From NCBI GenBank assembly GCA_963682025.1, contig OY821522.1, positions 28,942,959 through 29,006,958 of the forward strand: a DNA stretch of 64,000 nt, given 5' to 3'. Source of the stretch: Cordilura impudica. Taxonomy: Eukaryota; Arthropoda; Insecta; Diptera; Scathophagidae. The position numbers and the translations under genes are program-made. Below the pieces are notes generated by a model that searched no databases, was not told the DNA's origin, and saw only the letters and a list, made by a program, of their open reading frames with translations. Numbering within the stretch: the first letter of the stretch is position 1; each line of letters begins with the position of its first letter. Positions 31,039-42,755 of the stretch are shown one piece after another.

Positions 31039-32683
31039 ATGGCATGTTTAAAAAAAGGCTGTTCTTTGGAAGGTCATGACGAGAGAATGGTGAGTTGCTG
31101 GCTTTGTCTTGGTGTATGTTACTTTAAATGCAGTGGCTTATCTGGTTTAGTAGCCGAATCTGTATCGAAGCATAAAAACTTGCATTGGCGCTGCAATGAC
31201 TGTCAAAAAATTGGCGCTGATTTTTACCGCTTCTTCCAAAGTACTAAAAACAATTTTTTGCAAATTCAAAACCATTTTGCTAATCTATCCGGGCAAATAA
31301 ACACTTATGGAAAGCTTTTCGATGATTTCAAGTCATTGGATGGACTCCAATCACCTAAATTACCATCTCCAAATCGCCGTAAGTCACCCAGATTCATGAA
31401 TAGAGAAAACCCTGATAATACTACTGCTTCTTCGATACATACAACTCTGAATTCTGCAAATATGCTTACGACAACTACTTCTCCTTTGATGCCTCAAAAT
31501 GCTGTCCTACCATCTTTTAATAAAGCTTCATCGATACTTACAACTGATAATCCACAATCATTTACAAATACTGCTCCTTTGATGCCTAAAACTGCAATGC
31601 TACCATCTTTAAATAATACGTCCTTGAAGCCTACAACTGCTATTCCACCATCTTTAACTAATGAAGAGGCGTTACCGAAACAACTAAAAGTAATACCGCC
31701 AAAAAATCTATTTATACCCTATACCACTATGTGGTTTGGGTATAATGACTTTGTGCTGCTGTTTGTAACAACCAAAAATATTTGACCTACACCCATCTTT
31801 AATTACACCGATCGAATCAGAATCACTATCTGATTCGATTTAACGATGTCCGTCCGTCCATCCGTCCGTCGGTCTGTGTGCCCATGTAAACCTTGCAATC
31901 AAACTGCAGGTCGCAAATATGAATATATTTTGGTGCAATTTGGTTTTTGAGCTTTTATTGACCATAGGATGAACGCTATTGAAATTGGTGAGAATCGGTA
32001 CATGTTCAGAGCTAGCCCCCATACAAATGACCCCTATGAAATCGACACAAATTGCCATAAGATCCAAATTATCACACAAATCTTAGTCAAATTGGGTTTG
32101 TATGTATATATTACATCCATTAATCAGTAATCCAAAAATGATCCCTATTGGACAACTCTTAGTCATAGGCCCCATATAGTGCTGCTTCCCGATCTTCACT
32201 TAAGTCTATCAAAAAACAAAAATATTGCACTGATTCTTCTCAAATTTTGTTTGTATATATTTTTGCAAAATACAAGAAACTTTGCCAAACATGGTCAGGA
32301 TCGGTCCATTTTTGGGCCTAGTCCCATATAGATATAGCATCCGATATGAACTTTTTCATATCTGCAGCCGAAAAATTAATAAAAATCCCACTCAAATTTA
32401 GTTTATGCTAATTTTCTATATCCATTTAGTTGGGCCTGAGAGAGAGGGTCTCTAAACGCATGGTATAGGGTATCGTATAGTCTGTCTAGACCGACTATAA
32501 TTTTCTTACCTGTTTTATTTCGCGTCTTTCTTCGGATACCTCCAGTGATGACATAAACTTTTATATAAACTCTAAACTAAATTTTAAAGCTGATGTTATG
32601 ATATATAAATTTTCCTATTCCATACCAAGAAGGATTACATCTGGTTTCTGGCCTGTGAATGCTTTAGTTAGTGAATAAGAATT
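31039..32683 (+). pseudogene. Non-LTR ORF1 with PHD-like zinc finger, split by a family A insertion
   Basis: Nucleic-acid-binding ORF1. ATG at 31039. The N-terminal 55 residues carry the Cys/His spacing of a PHD-like finger (C3, C8, CWLC, CYFKC, H, CNDC). A Ser/Thr/Pro-rich linker with repeated 'TAMLPSLN'-type phrases follows. At about 31,712 a reverse family A element interrupts the frame. After it, at about 32,513, the frame resumes in phase with SRLSSDTSSDDINFYI and ends with TAA at about 32,680. Removal of the insert leaves an open frame, so ORF1 was intact when hit. The short in-frame continuation into the insert is not part of the protein. Confidence 0.75.
31712..32512 (-). mobile_element. 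Family A element, copy A7 (reverse orientation, inside ORF1)
   Basis: In reverse it runs TATACCCTATACCACTATGT … TTTTCTTACCTGT. It sits in codons of the ORF1 frame, which stays in phase across it, so the insertion point can be placed to within a few A/T bases. No target duplication beyond T/A is evident. Confidence 0.9.
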
Positions 32684-32806
32684 TTAAGAAAATCCACAGA
32701 GAAACAACATTGCCGAGCTTCCGCCCTAACATCGAGTAAATGAAAATACGAATTTCAACATTAATTCAAAAAACTAGATTCCGTACCTGTTGAGCGACTA
32801 ATCATT

Positions 32807-35622
32807 ATGTATCAGAATGGTTGTGGTTTAAATACTAAAAGGTCTAATCTACTAGTTAACAGTTATGATTATAATTTTCATGTTATCATCTTTACTGAGA
32901 CATGGCTGAAAGATAATGTTTTTAATTCCGAGTTACTATGTAACAATTATCAAATATATAGATATTACAGAAACGATCGTAATGGTGGTGGTGTTTTAAT
33001 TGCTGTGTCATGCCTGTTTGCTTCCGAATCTCTTCAATCTGAATCTTCTCCAAATATTGAGTTTGTCAGTGTAATGATAAAGCTTAATTATAAAATCATT
33101 CTCATAACCTGTTCGTATATACTTCCTAATTCTCCCGAAGAAATATACCTTGAACACGTTCAGGCCATCAAATCAGTTGCTCAACGTGCTAAACCTGAGG
33201 ATTTAATTTTTGTTGTTGGAGATTTTAATTTACCATCTATAATATGGAAAAACTCGCCTGATGCCCGGATTTTATTCCAATTAAATCTAATAACAGTGAT
33301 GGTTTTATATTGAATGAGATAGTTGATCTTAGTCTTTACCAGATGAATGGCGTATTTAATGAATACGGTAAACTGCTAGATCTGGTATTTACGAATAATC
33401 CAGAAGATTGTATAATAACTCGCTCTGATCCATTCACCTTGCCGGAAGATCGCTTTCATCCAACTATTGAAATTAGCTGTGTTTTGCCTACTTTTGGTGG
33501 ATCCAATATTCGTATTAATAAAGATAAAGTTTTTTGTTTTAAACAAACCAACTATAGCAAATTGATTGATCTAATTTCTAATACTAACTGGAATGATTTG
33601 TTGTGCCATACCTCTATTCTTTTAGAACTATCTTTTATAGAACTATGTATTCTTTTATGGATGAATGCATCCCAAAGCGCTCTGTCTACAAACAAACTGG
33701 CCCGCCTTGGAACTCGAAACAACTATCAAGATTAAAAAATTTGAAGAACGAGTATTATAAAAAGTATAAAATTTTTGGCTCTCTTGGATTTTTTGAAAAA
33801 TACTCCATTCATCGTGCCGAATATAATATTCTTAACAACTATTTATACAAAAACTATCTAAACAAAATGAAGGAAGATTTCAATCGTGATCCTAAAGCAT
33901 TTTACAACTTTGTTAATTCAAAAAGAAAAACTACTGGTTATCCATCTGTAATGAAATTTAACGATATCGAATCTAGTGATGACACAATAAAAAGTAACAT
34001 GCTTGCAGACTTTTTTGCTGGTACATATTCTGTTGCTCAATATTGTTCCAACAGCTATTCATATCCATTAAACACAAATCAGGCTATATCTTTTCCCCTA
34101 ATTGATAAGGCAAAACTTGTTAATAGCCTGAAGAAACTTAAAATTTCATTTACTCAAGGACCTGATGGAGTACCTAGTTCTATACTCAATTATTATGCTA
34201 CTTCCTTGGCAACACCACTGACTCTTTTGTTTAATGCGTCAATATAAAAGGGTTATTTTCCAAAATTTTGGAGAGCTTCTTACATCATTCCATTATTTAA
34301 ATCTGGAAATAGATTGGATGTTTCTAATTACCGTGGTATTGCTAAACTTAGTGCAATCCCCAAACTTTTCGAGAAATTTATTACCGATTTTTTGCGCTAC
34401 CACTCATCGTCAACTTTGTCACCATTTCAACACGGATTTCGGAAAGGATGCTCTATCGTTACAAATGTGCTTCATTTTACGACAATAATTAACAATGGTT
34501 TTGTCAAGAAAAAACAAATGGATGCAGTATACACCGATTTTAGTAAGGCTTTCGATAAAGTAAATCAGAACCTTCTACTGATCAAATTGGATTTATTATG
34601 TTTAACACCATTAAGCCTTAAATGGATAAAATCATATCTTTCTGAGAGAACACAACGTGTAGTGTATAATAATATGCCATCTAAAGATATTACTGTGACT
34701 TCTGGTGTTCCTCAAGGCTGCCATCTTGGACCAATACTTTTCTCCCTTTTCATCAATTATCTTCCAAAAGTGATAAATTTTTGCAACGTTTTAATGTACG
34801 CTGATGATGTTAAAATTTTTTGAAGTTACTGTTAACATAATGATCATATTCATCTTCAATCAGATCTCAACAATTTCTTTTCGTGGTGTAACCGTAACCT
34901 AATGGAACTGAATTTGAAAAATGTAAATGTATGCGTTTTTCTAGAAATAATGTTTTTCCTGCTAACTACTTTTTGGGCGGATATCAGATTGAACTTGTTG
35001 ATACTTTTCTGGATTTAGGGATTCTACTTGATCCTAAATTAAACTTTGTATCTCACGTCACCATGACAGTTAATAAAGCTAGAAGTACACTCGCCTTTAT
35101 TAAAAGATGGGCAAAAGGATTTATTGATCCTTACATAACCAAACAACTTTTACATATCTTGTAAGACCTATTTTAGAATATGGGTCAATAATATGGGATC
35201 CCTTCTATAACATTCATATTCAACGGATCGAGTCTGTACAGAAACAATTTCTACTCTTTTGCTGACGTGGCTTACCTTGGAATTTTTCAATTAATCTACC
35301 TTCATATGTTGATCGACTTAAATTAATAAAATTACCTACTATGGAAAGCCATAGGACTATGCTAAAAGTAACATTTATGATCAACCTAATTAATGGTGAA
35401 ATCTGTACTGACTTTCTTGTCAACAATATAACTTTTAATGTTCCTCAACGAGCATCACGCCAATTCCAACCACTCTTTGTTAAATCTTTTCAAACCAACT
35501 ATGCTCTAGCTGATCCTTTTAGAAGAATTTGTTGTGATTATAATAATCTTTATGAATTAATTGATTTTTCGTTGAACACTGATGTAATTAAGCATAATAT
35601 CATTATTTTCTTAAACTCATAA
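32807..35622 (+). pseudogene. Non-LTR ORF2: AP endonuclease and reverse transcriptase (frameshifted)
   Basis: Endonuclease: YQNGCGLNTK at the start, IIFTETWL, then VVGDFNLPSI with catalytic Asp/Asn, followed by a frameshift at about 33,260-33,310. Reverse transcriptase: a TQGPDGVPSSIL block (34,150-34,190), NYRGIAKLSAIPKLFEKFI, FQHGFRKGCS, DFSKAFDKV, SGVPQGCHLGPILF and the catalytic YADD (34,797-34,808). The C-terminal part (RPILEYGSIIWDP) extends to a stop at 35,620. At least five frame breaks or stops are spread over it (near 33,300, 33,700, 34,245, 34,821, 35,163 and 35,262). Not functional. All main motifs remain recognisable. Confidence 0.8.
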
Positions 35623-35756
35623 ATATTTGTTTTTATTTGTAAATCTATTTAATTGTTTCAATATATGTACATATCTAATTATGTCGTTTATACAGGTCTG
35701 TAAGGATTTATTCCATTGACCTAATAAACAAATAAATAAAATAATCAACTTGAAAA

Positions 35757-37600
35757 ATAAGAAACAAAAAGTTATCTTGCCTTGGATTCCAGGACAGGCC
35801 GAGAGTTTTAGTGATTTCATTTTCACTTGTTTTTATTGTGTCTTCTTCATTTGCATTTGAAATAAAGTCAAAACAATTACTATTCCATTTGGCCAGCTGG
35901 CCATGTAGTTGTAAAATTTTCATAATTTCAGTTTTCTTCAAGTTTAAGTCTTCAAAATTATCGGCGCCAGTAAGAACGTCATCTACGTATAAATCCTCAT
36001 GCACTACTTGTGAGCCAACTGGGTATGATGATATATATTTATCAGCTATAAAAAACAAACTTCGAATTGCTAAGAAAGGAGCTGCTGATAGCCCATATGT
36101 AACAGTATCAAGTTGAAATACTTTTATTTTGTCTTCTCTATTAGCTCTCCATAGAACCAATTGGAATTTACGATCGCGTTCATCGACTAGAAACTGACAG
36201 AACATTTTAGATATGTCCGCTGTGAGAGCAAATCTATTTAAACGAAACGAATATAATGTTGTTATCAAATCTTGTTGTATTGTAGGCCCAACCATGACTG
36301 TCTCATTCAACGAATGATTCGATGAAGTACGGGGCGACGCATCAAAAATTACACGAAGTTTTGTTGTGGTACTTTATGGCTTTATGACACAGTGAAGTGG
36401 TTCACCCTTGTAAGGGTGAGTTAAAGACATATTGTAGGGTGACATATGACCCAAAGCCATATATTCGATCATAAAATTGGCATACATTGATTTTAAATCA
36501 GAATCGCGTTCTAATCTGCGTTCTAGCGACAAAAATCGTCTACGAGAAATTTCAAAAGACTCACACAAACAATCCGGACTAATTTTGAAAGGTAATCTGA
36601 CTGCAATACGACCATCAGCATTAACATTTACATTGCTAACAAAAGTTCCTCACAGTTTTCTTCTTCTACAGTAAAAGTTTGGGAACCACTGGTGTACTCT
36701 TCCACTTCCCAAATATTTTCAAAGTGCTGTCTAAAACTTCTGTTGAAGAATCGATTGCCAAGTTGCACGTAAGAGCCGTAGAAGCAGATTGAGAGTTGAA
36801 TTTTCCACCAACAACCCATCCAAAAACTGTACTAACCAAACAAGGCATGCATTCTCCTAATGATATGCGTCCATCGAGCAATAAATCAAAGAATACCTCA
36901 GTGCTTATCAACAAATCGATTTTTTGAGGCTTGAAGAACGATGGGTCAGCTAATTCAATCGTTTCAGGAATTTTCCAATTTGATGTCTTTAAAAATTCAC
37001 CAGGTTGTTGAGCAGAAATTGAGTTTGTCACAGCAAAGGTTGAGGACCACTGGAACGAGCCAATACATGATTTTATCATAGCTGTGACAGAAAATGTGAT
37101 TCTCGTTCGGACTTTACTGATACCAGAAACCTCTTGAGAATTTGAATGCAATTGTAACTTGAGCCTTTTCGCAACATCTTCTGTAATAAAATTGATTTCA
37201 GAACAGGAATTAAGTAGTACTCTTACCGGTTGAAATGATCCATATATGTCTTTAATGAGAACAACAGCAGTTGGTATTATTGCCCTCTTAAACGACCGAG
37301 CTACTAATGGCACAAGAGTACCGTGACTAGTCGAGGGCCTTTGGTTTTGACCAAGATTTGTCGATGATGTTCCAGATTGATCAGGAACCATGAAAATATG
37401 AAGCGTAGAATTGTGTGGAGACTGGCAAACTCGACACCAAGATTTAGAGGGACATTTCGAAACCAAATCACCCTTTCGAAGGCAATTGATGCATTATCTA
37501 TTACGTTTTACAAAGTTAAATCACTCCGACACTACGAGCGACAAAAACGAAGCATAAGTTGCAATATGATGTTCATTGCTGTTGCAATATGAACAGGTTG
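35757..37600 (-). pseudogene. pol: BEL/Pao pol, 5' part: aspartic protease and reverse transcriptase
   Basis: A gag-type finger tail (WCRVCQSPHNSTLH) precedes the protease, whose active-site block reads VRVLLNSCSEINFI where the family has LLDSGS, so the catalytic Asp is Asn. A block around DLLISTEVFFDLL follows. Reverse transcriptase shows FALTADISKMFCQ, VTYGLSAAPFLA and the catalytic YVDD in HEDLYVDDVLTGAD. The frame ends in TLGLSWNPRQ, then meets the CR1/Jockey insertion. Shifts occur near 36,660 and 36,370. Confidence 0.85.
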
Positions 37601-38585
37601 AATTTGTGTTCGAATTCACAAAAGTATTTACAGGTAGATTGACTTTCGATTTTGGTTTGACACCACTATGTTTATGGTTTTTACCATTACTTTCCGAAAA
37701 TTGACAGCGATGGCTCAATATATTGCAGCAGGTGTCCCAAGATGGTAGTGATTCAAATTCCTGTTTTTCGTCATAATTTTCTCTAGATCCGTCATCCAGC
37801 TTTGACAAAACAATATGAATTATTATTGCATTCATGACGTCCATTTCGGAGCCAAGCGATAAAAGCGAACCACGAATCACCGAAACAGTATCAATGGTGT
37901 TTACGTAATGAGATGCAATCACCCTTGGACATTTGAGAAACATTAAAAAGTGCAGTAATATGTTCAAGAAAAATTAACAACTTATTGTCATATCGTTCCT
38001 GCAACCGCTCCAGAGCCTTGGGGTAATTCTCATCCGTTATCTGGAATGGTTCCACAACAGCTAAAGCAGGGCCAGAAAGGCAATTCAATAAATAATTGAA
38101 TTTATCGATAGCAGTGATCGATGAATTCTTATGGACCATATTATTAAACGTTGTATTAAATTATTTGTAGTCGCCATACTTCCCATCAAATCATGGCAGC
38201 TTCAACGATGGCAATCAGCTTTGGTGTAACACTCCCGACATTGAAGCGTTGAAAAAACTATGTTCCGCTGAAGTTGAGCAACGACTTTTATTTATATGGG
38301 ACAACAATTTTGCTTTGGCCGCGATGAGAACTTCTTCTAAATCACTTCGAGCATTATCATTAGGGCTTAACTTTTCAATTTGTCCTTGTATATGACAAAC
38401 TTCTTTAAAATATGCTTCTAAAATTTGCATCCGACATTGCAAAATGATTGCATCACCTTTGTCGCCATCTTTTTCATTTTTTTTTGTAGGTTAGTTATGT
38501 TTCGTTTCATAGTGGAGCTTTGTTGTTTCAATGAAGCTAACTCTGAGCCACTAGTATTAATAGTTTCATAATCATTGTTAGCCAT
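37520..38585 (-). pseudogene. gag: BEL/Pao gag, several frameshifts
   Basis: ATG at 38585 (MANNDYETINTSGSELASLK). A frameshift in the A run at about 38,480 precedes QILEAYFKEVCHIQGQIEKL. Next come the FNYLLNCLSGPALAVVEPF and ERLQERYDNK blocks of the Pao-type Gag (DUF1759-like). A second frame continues from about 37,967, leading to the knuckle CSYCNSNEHHIATY, where the last Cys is Tyr. Gag would package the RNA into particles. It cannot be translated through. Confidence 0.8.
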
Positions 38586-38749
38586 TTTGAAAAATCAAAA
38601 ATTTTACAATAAAAATTACAAAGAACCACTTCGGAATTGAAACACTTATTTACTTTCTATGTATATGAAAAAGCGCGATTTTATTTTTATATATGTACCA
38701 CTAATGTATTTATAATAATAACGGCACTGTTTCAAATTTCCAAATTTTA

Positions 38750-40632
38750 TGATATACTAGATGTAACCCGGTGTGCTTCGCTACACCCTCCCCCTCCCCC
38801 CCTTCCGAATCGTTATGAAAGGGATCACGCAAAGTCCCAAGGCTCTCACTAATACAGTAATTCATATATATCACATTTAATACTAAGTTTGTGTGGGGGT
38901 ACCACGCGCATTTGGGTAATCCCGCCCATTTTTTTGTCTGACTACTCACGTTAATAATAGATGACCTGAGACAAATTTGCAAAGCTTTCTCTATCATAGT
39001 GCTTAATATATATGATATTAAAAATGCACTTTGTATGGGAGGTGCCACGCCCACTAAAAACATTAAAAAAAATTAAAACCTGCAGCACTCCCATATCTTC
39101 AGTAAAACTATGTGAATATTTCAGGAAGATCAGATGAGTAGTTACGGAGAGTACCTCCTACAAACAAACAAACAAACAAACAAATATTACCTATTTATTA
39201 TGTTAGTATAGATTATTAGTATAGATTTTTTATTTCAATGCTTGCTGATGCTGATATACATTTTTTTTTGTTTTTTCATTCGGTACAACAATTATCAGAT
39301 TTTTCGGCGTTCCTACCCTGGAGCAAGGTACATGTAGCTGCCCATGAGAAGAAGATGGATTATCCATATTAGATCTGGCAACACTTAACTGTTGGCCTTG
39401 AACTTAGAATATCATTTGACAATTTTTCTTTTTAGCGATTTTTGATTTCGCCCATTTTTGATTTTGAAGATTTTTGTTTTTGGGCGATTTTTATTTTTCC
39501 CGATTTTTGGGTTTGGCGATATATTTTTCATGACAAATCACATTGATAACTAATGAACTTGTCAAAAGACTGTCTCTTTCGTAGTGCTTCATATTTTTTA
39601 CATAGGAGGTGCCATGCCCACTAATCCCATCCCGCCCAATTTTTATTGGACTACTCATATTAATATCTGATGGACTCATGTAAAATGTCGAGTCTTTCCC
39701 TTATATAGTACACAAGTTATATGATATTAGATATCTACTTTGCATGGGCGGTGCTACACCCACTGCTTCGATCACGCCTATTTTTTTGTTCGACTAATCA
39801 TACAAAGAACCTATGGGCTCACGCAAAGCCACAAAGCTCTCTCTTTTACAGTACTCCAGATAAATAACATTAAATAGTTACTTTGCATGGGGAGTGCCAC
39901 GCCCATTGGTGGGAACCCGCCCATTTTTTTTCCGACTACACATACTAAGATCTGATGGTGTGTGCAAAGTGTCAAAGCTTCCCTTTTTTTGTACACCAGT
40001 TATATGATATCATATATTTACTTTGTACGGGCGGTGCCACGCCCACTGCTCCGATCACACCCATTTTTTGTCCAACTAATCGCATGGATAACTTATGGGC
40101 TCACACAAAGTCCCAAGACTCTCATTATAACAGTACTCCAGATATATGGCATTTTATATTTAATTTGTATGGTAGGTGCCACGGCTATTGGTCCGATACT
40201 GCCCATTTTTTGTTCGACTACTCACATTAATAATAGGTGACATCAGACAAATTTGGAAAGCTCTCTCTATCACAGTACTCGAGATACATAATACTGAATT
40301 ATTACTTGTATGGTAGCTACCACGCCAACTTATCCGATCCCGCCCATTTCCGGCGTAGCTACTAATATTAACAATAGGTGACCTCACACAAATTTGCAAA
40401 GCTCTCCCTATCATAGTACTCAATATATGTATATGATATTAAAAATTTACTTTGTGTGGGAGGTGCCACGCCCACTAAAAATATTTAAAAAATTATAGCC
40501 TATAGCACTTCCCATATCCGCAGTAAGACTCTGTGAAAATTTCAGGAAGATCAGATGAGTAGTTACGGAGATTACCCCCTACAAACAAACAAACAAACAC
40601 ACATTACCTCTTTATAATATTAGTATAGATAA
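38750..40632. repeat. Array of about eight units (about 150-200 bp) with a GGAGGTGCCACGCCCA box
   Basis: It opens with ACTAGATGTAACCCGGTGTG followed by CTTCGCTACACCC. Successive units share CTTTGTATGGGAGGTGCCAC, GCCCA, CGCCCATTTTTT, GACTACTCA(C/T)ATTAATA and CAAAGCTCTC. Both ends repeat TTAGTATAGATT(A). A tail ATTTCAGGAAGATCAGATGA, GTAGTTACGGAG and (CAAA)n occurs at about 39,120-39,180 and 40,540-40,610, so the insert may be two related elements side by side. It splits the BEL leader. No coding sequence; identity unknown. Confidence 0.65.
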
Positions 40633-40756
40633 AAATCCCACAAATGGGCTACAAAATTGTTGAAATGTCACTCAAATTATTTCGATGAGCAAACGAAGAC
40701 AAATTGTTTTATTTACAAAATTATAATTTTACATTTTAATTCTGCTTCAAAATTGT

Positions 40757-41089
40757 GGCGGTGGTTAATGTCAGCTTAAAAAACTTCGAAACGAAAATTA
40801 ATGTATATCAGCAACTGTAACACCAAAGTTATCCAACGACGAAAATGAGAACTGCGTGGCACAATTGTTGCATATATCAAAGATGTCTTTTTTATTTTGT
40901 AGTGGCTCTACGGGTCAATTAATTGGCGGTGGTTAATGTCAGCTTAAAAAACTTCGAAACGAAAATTAATGTATATCAGCAACTGTAACACCAAAGTTAT
41001 CCAACGACGAAAATGAGAACTGCGTGGCACAATTGTTGCATATATCAAAGATGTCTTTTTTATTTTGTAGTGGCTCTACGGGTCAATTA
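40757..41089 (-). repeat. 168-bp tandem duplication in the BEL leader
   Basis: 40,757-40,924 and 40,925-41,089 are essentially identical, from GGCGGTGGTTAATGTCAGCT to CTACGGGTCAATTA. The near identity against a decayed element implies a recent duplication or correction. Confidence 0.9.
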
Positions 41090-41145
41090 GTTTTTTATCC
41101 GAACAAAAAATAAATTGAAAATTTAAATTTAATTAAACACTGACC

Positions 41146-41163
41146 GTCCTGTCACGGTCGCCA
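41146..41163 (-). other. BEL primer-binding site, tRNA-Arg(UCG)
   Basis: On the - strand TGGCGACCGTGACAGGAC lies five bases beyond the 5' LTR. It is complementary to the 3' end of fly tRNA-Arg(UCG) (…GTCCTGTCACGGTCG plus CCA) as I remember it. Confidence 0.75.
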
Positions 41164-41167
41164 AAAA

Positions 41168-41506
41168 TGTTTGATAAAAAATTAAAGTTAATTAAAAATA
41201 CTAAAAATTATCAAACGCACTGCATTGTATTTTAATGTTGTTTATTTAATGTTTCAACTACGACTACTTTTCTTAAAACTAATGTACAATTTATATATGA
41301 AGATCACAAGACAAAGTAAATAACACTCAATAACATGATAGACGTATGTATATTGTGTTAGCGTAACAACAGTATTTGTTGTTGGTTAGCTAACTACAAT
41401 ATACAACACGTAAAGAAGTAGGGAAAGGGATAGACAAACGACAAAACAATAACAGTGACGCCACCATCAACAGTGATGGCACCCTGATTGGTGATCTGAC
41501 CCGACA
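41168..41506 (-). repeat. BEL element 5' LTR
   Basis: Plus sense begins TGTTTGATAAAAAATTAAAG and ends TGACCCGACA, then CATAT target duplication. Homologous to 27,730-28,095. Confidence 0.9.
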
Positions 41507-41511
41507 CATAT

Positions 41512-42567
41512 ACAGGCATGTCACAAATTTCGTTTTTGATGGTTTTGGAAAAAGTTTCACCACTTCTTCAAAGATCCACAATTCCAGCCATAATTCAATT
41601 GGCAACCTCACTACGGTTTTTAGGTACTGGTTCATTTCAAGGCGTAACAGATAAGAATTGATTTTCAACTAAAATAAACCTGCATTAGGGAAGTGATACC
41701 ATATCACTTTTATTACAGCTAAGGATGTAGATATCAGTCTTGGAAGGAGTACTGTCTCAACTATATTGTGGAGAGTAATCAATGCAGTTGAAGACATTAT
41801 TTGTCCACAATGGATAAAGTTGTAAATGTCTGCTGAAGAAAAGAAGAGATCCAAGACATATTTTTTTGAAAAATATCAAATACCCGGCATAGTAGGATGT
41901 ATTGATGGTACCCACATCAAACTGAATAAGCCCTCTGAAGATGAATCTCTATTTTATAACCGAAAAGGAACGTTTAGCATCAATGCAATGATTGTAAGTA
42001 ACATTTTATATACATATGTATTACTTTTTTACTCTTACTGATTACATGTTACAGATATGTGATTCCAAAATGAAAGTGAATGCTGTAGATGCCTTGAGAC
42101 CTGGATCTTGCCATGATTCTTTCATTTGGAATCTTAGTTCCGCAAGAACCTATTTTGTAAACGGGCACTTAAGAGGTGATCAAAATTCATGGTTGCTGGG
42201 AGATTCAGGCTACGCTTTGGAACCATTTTTATTAACTCCATACAAAAATGTTACAGCTGGAACAATGCAGCATAAGTTTAATAAAAAACATGCATCAGCT
42301 CGTAACATAATAGAACGCACAATTGGTGTATTAAAAAGCTTGCAAGGTACATTACTTTAGTCCCCAGAAAAAGTAATTAAGATCATAAATGTTTGCTGTG
42401 CTCTACATAATATCTGTAGAGAATACCAGATAGATTTTGAAGAAGACGTAGCCATAAAATCTGAAAATGATGAAGAAATTGACGAAGATGTGGAGGAGAA
42501 TTTTAGACATAATGAAAACACTGCAGCAAAACGCATCAGAGATAGCATTGCGATTCAAATAAATTAA
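41512..42567 (+). pseudogene. Harbinger (PIF/HARBI1-type) transposase, broken by the BEL insertion and two stops
   Basis: DDE transposase of the HARBI1 family. An N-terminal part begins at the BEL junction (IPAIIQLATSLRFLGTGSFQ). After an intron ending at about 41,741 comes a block DVDISLGRSTVSTILW. An in-frame TAA (41,822-41,824) is followed by GIVGCIDGTHIKL (first catalytic Asp). An intron at 41,993-42,053 (GTAAGT … TTACAG) follows, then SCHDSFIWN (second Asp), WLLGDSGYALEP and SARNIIERTIGVLK (Glu). A TAG at 42,358-42,360 interrupts the tail, which continues to 42,567. The GCIDGTH, CHDS and NIIER triad is complete. The upstream exon(s) should lie left of 27,725. Confidence 0.75.
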
Positions 42568-42755
42568 TCTGACAAAATATTATAAAATTCATTTATTAAC
42601 ATTTAAAATTAAATACATATAAAAAAAAGGAACAGTATTACCACTATGAGATCAAAAATTAACTAAAAAAACTCAAAATACAAGAAACTTTCTTGTACTC
42701 TTTGAGATCAGAGTTTTAGAAATTCAATTAAAAAGTTTCACATTCCTGATTTGGC

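Larger units (their letters stand above)
30535..35755 (+). mobile_element. CR1/Jockey-like non-LTR retrotransposon inserted in BEL pol
   Basis: Repeat-containing 5' UTR, ORF1 with PHD-like finger, ORF2 with endonuclease and reverse transcriptase, and a 3' end of AAATAAATAAAATAA type. It appears full length apart from decay. It divides the BEL frame between the reverse transcriptase (35,757) and the linker (about 30,530). A family A element is nested in ORF1. Confidence 0.8.
27730..41506 (-). mobile_element. BEL/Pao LTR retrotransposon, both LTRs, split by nested insertions
   Basis: Flanked by the 5-bp target duplication CATAT (27,725-27,729 and 41,507-41,511). Read on the - strand: LTR, tRNA-Arg primer-binding site, leader with a 168-bp duplication, gag, aspartic protease, reverse transcriptase, RNase H region, integrase, polypurine tract, LTR. 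Inserts: a repeat array in the leader (about 38,750-40,630) and a CR1/Jockey-like element in pol (about 30,535-35,755). Coding regions carry several frameshifts and stops. Without inserts it is about 6.7 kb, which fits the superfamily. Confidence 0.9.

Noticed and set aside
31713..31785. ORF1 of the CR1/Jockey element ending at 31,785
   Set aside because: The last codons come from the inserted family A element; the true frame resumes after 32,512.
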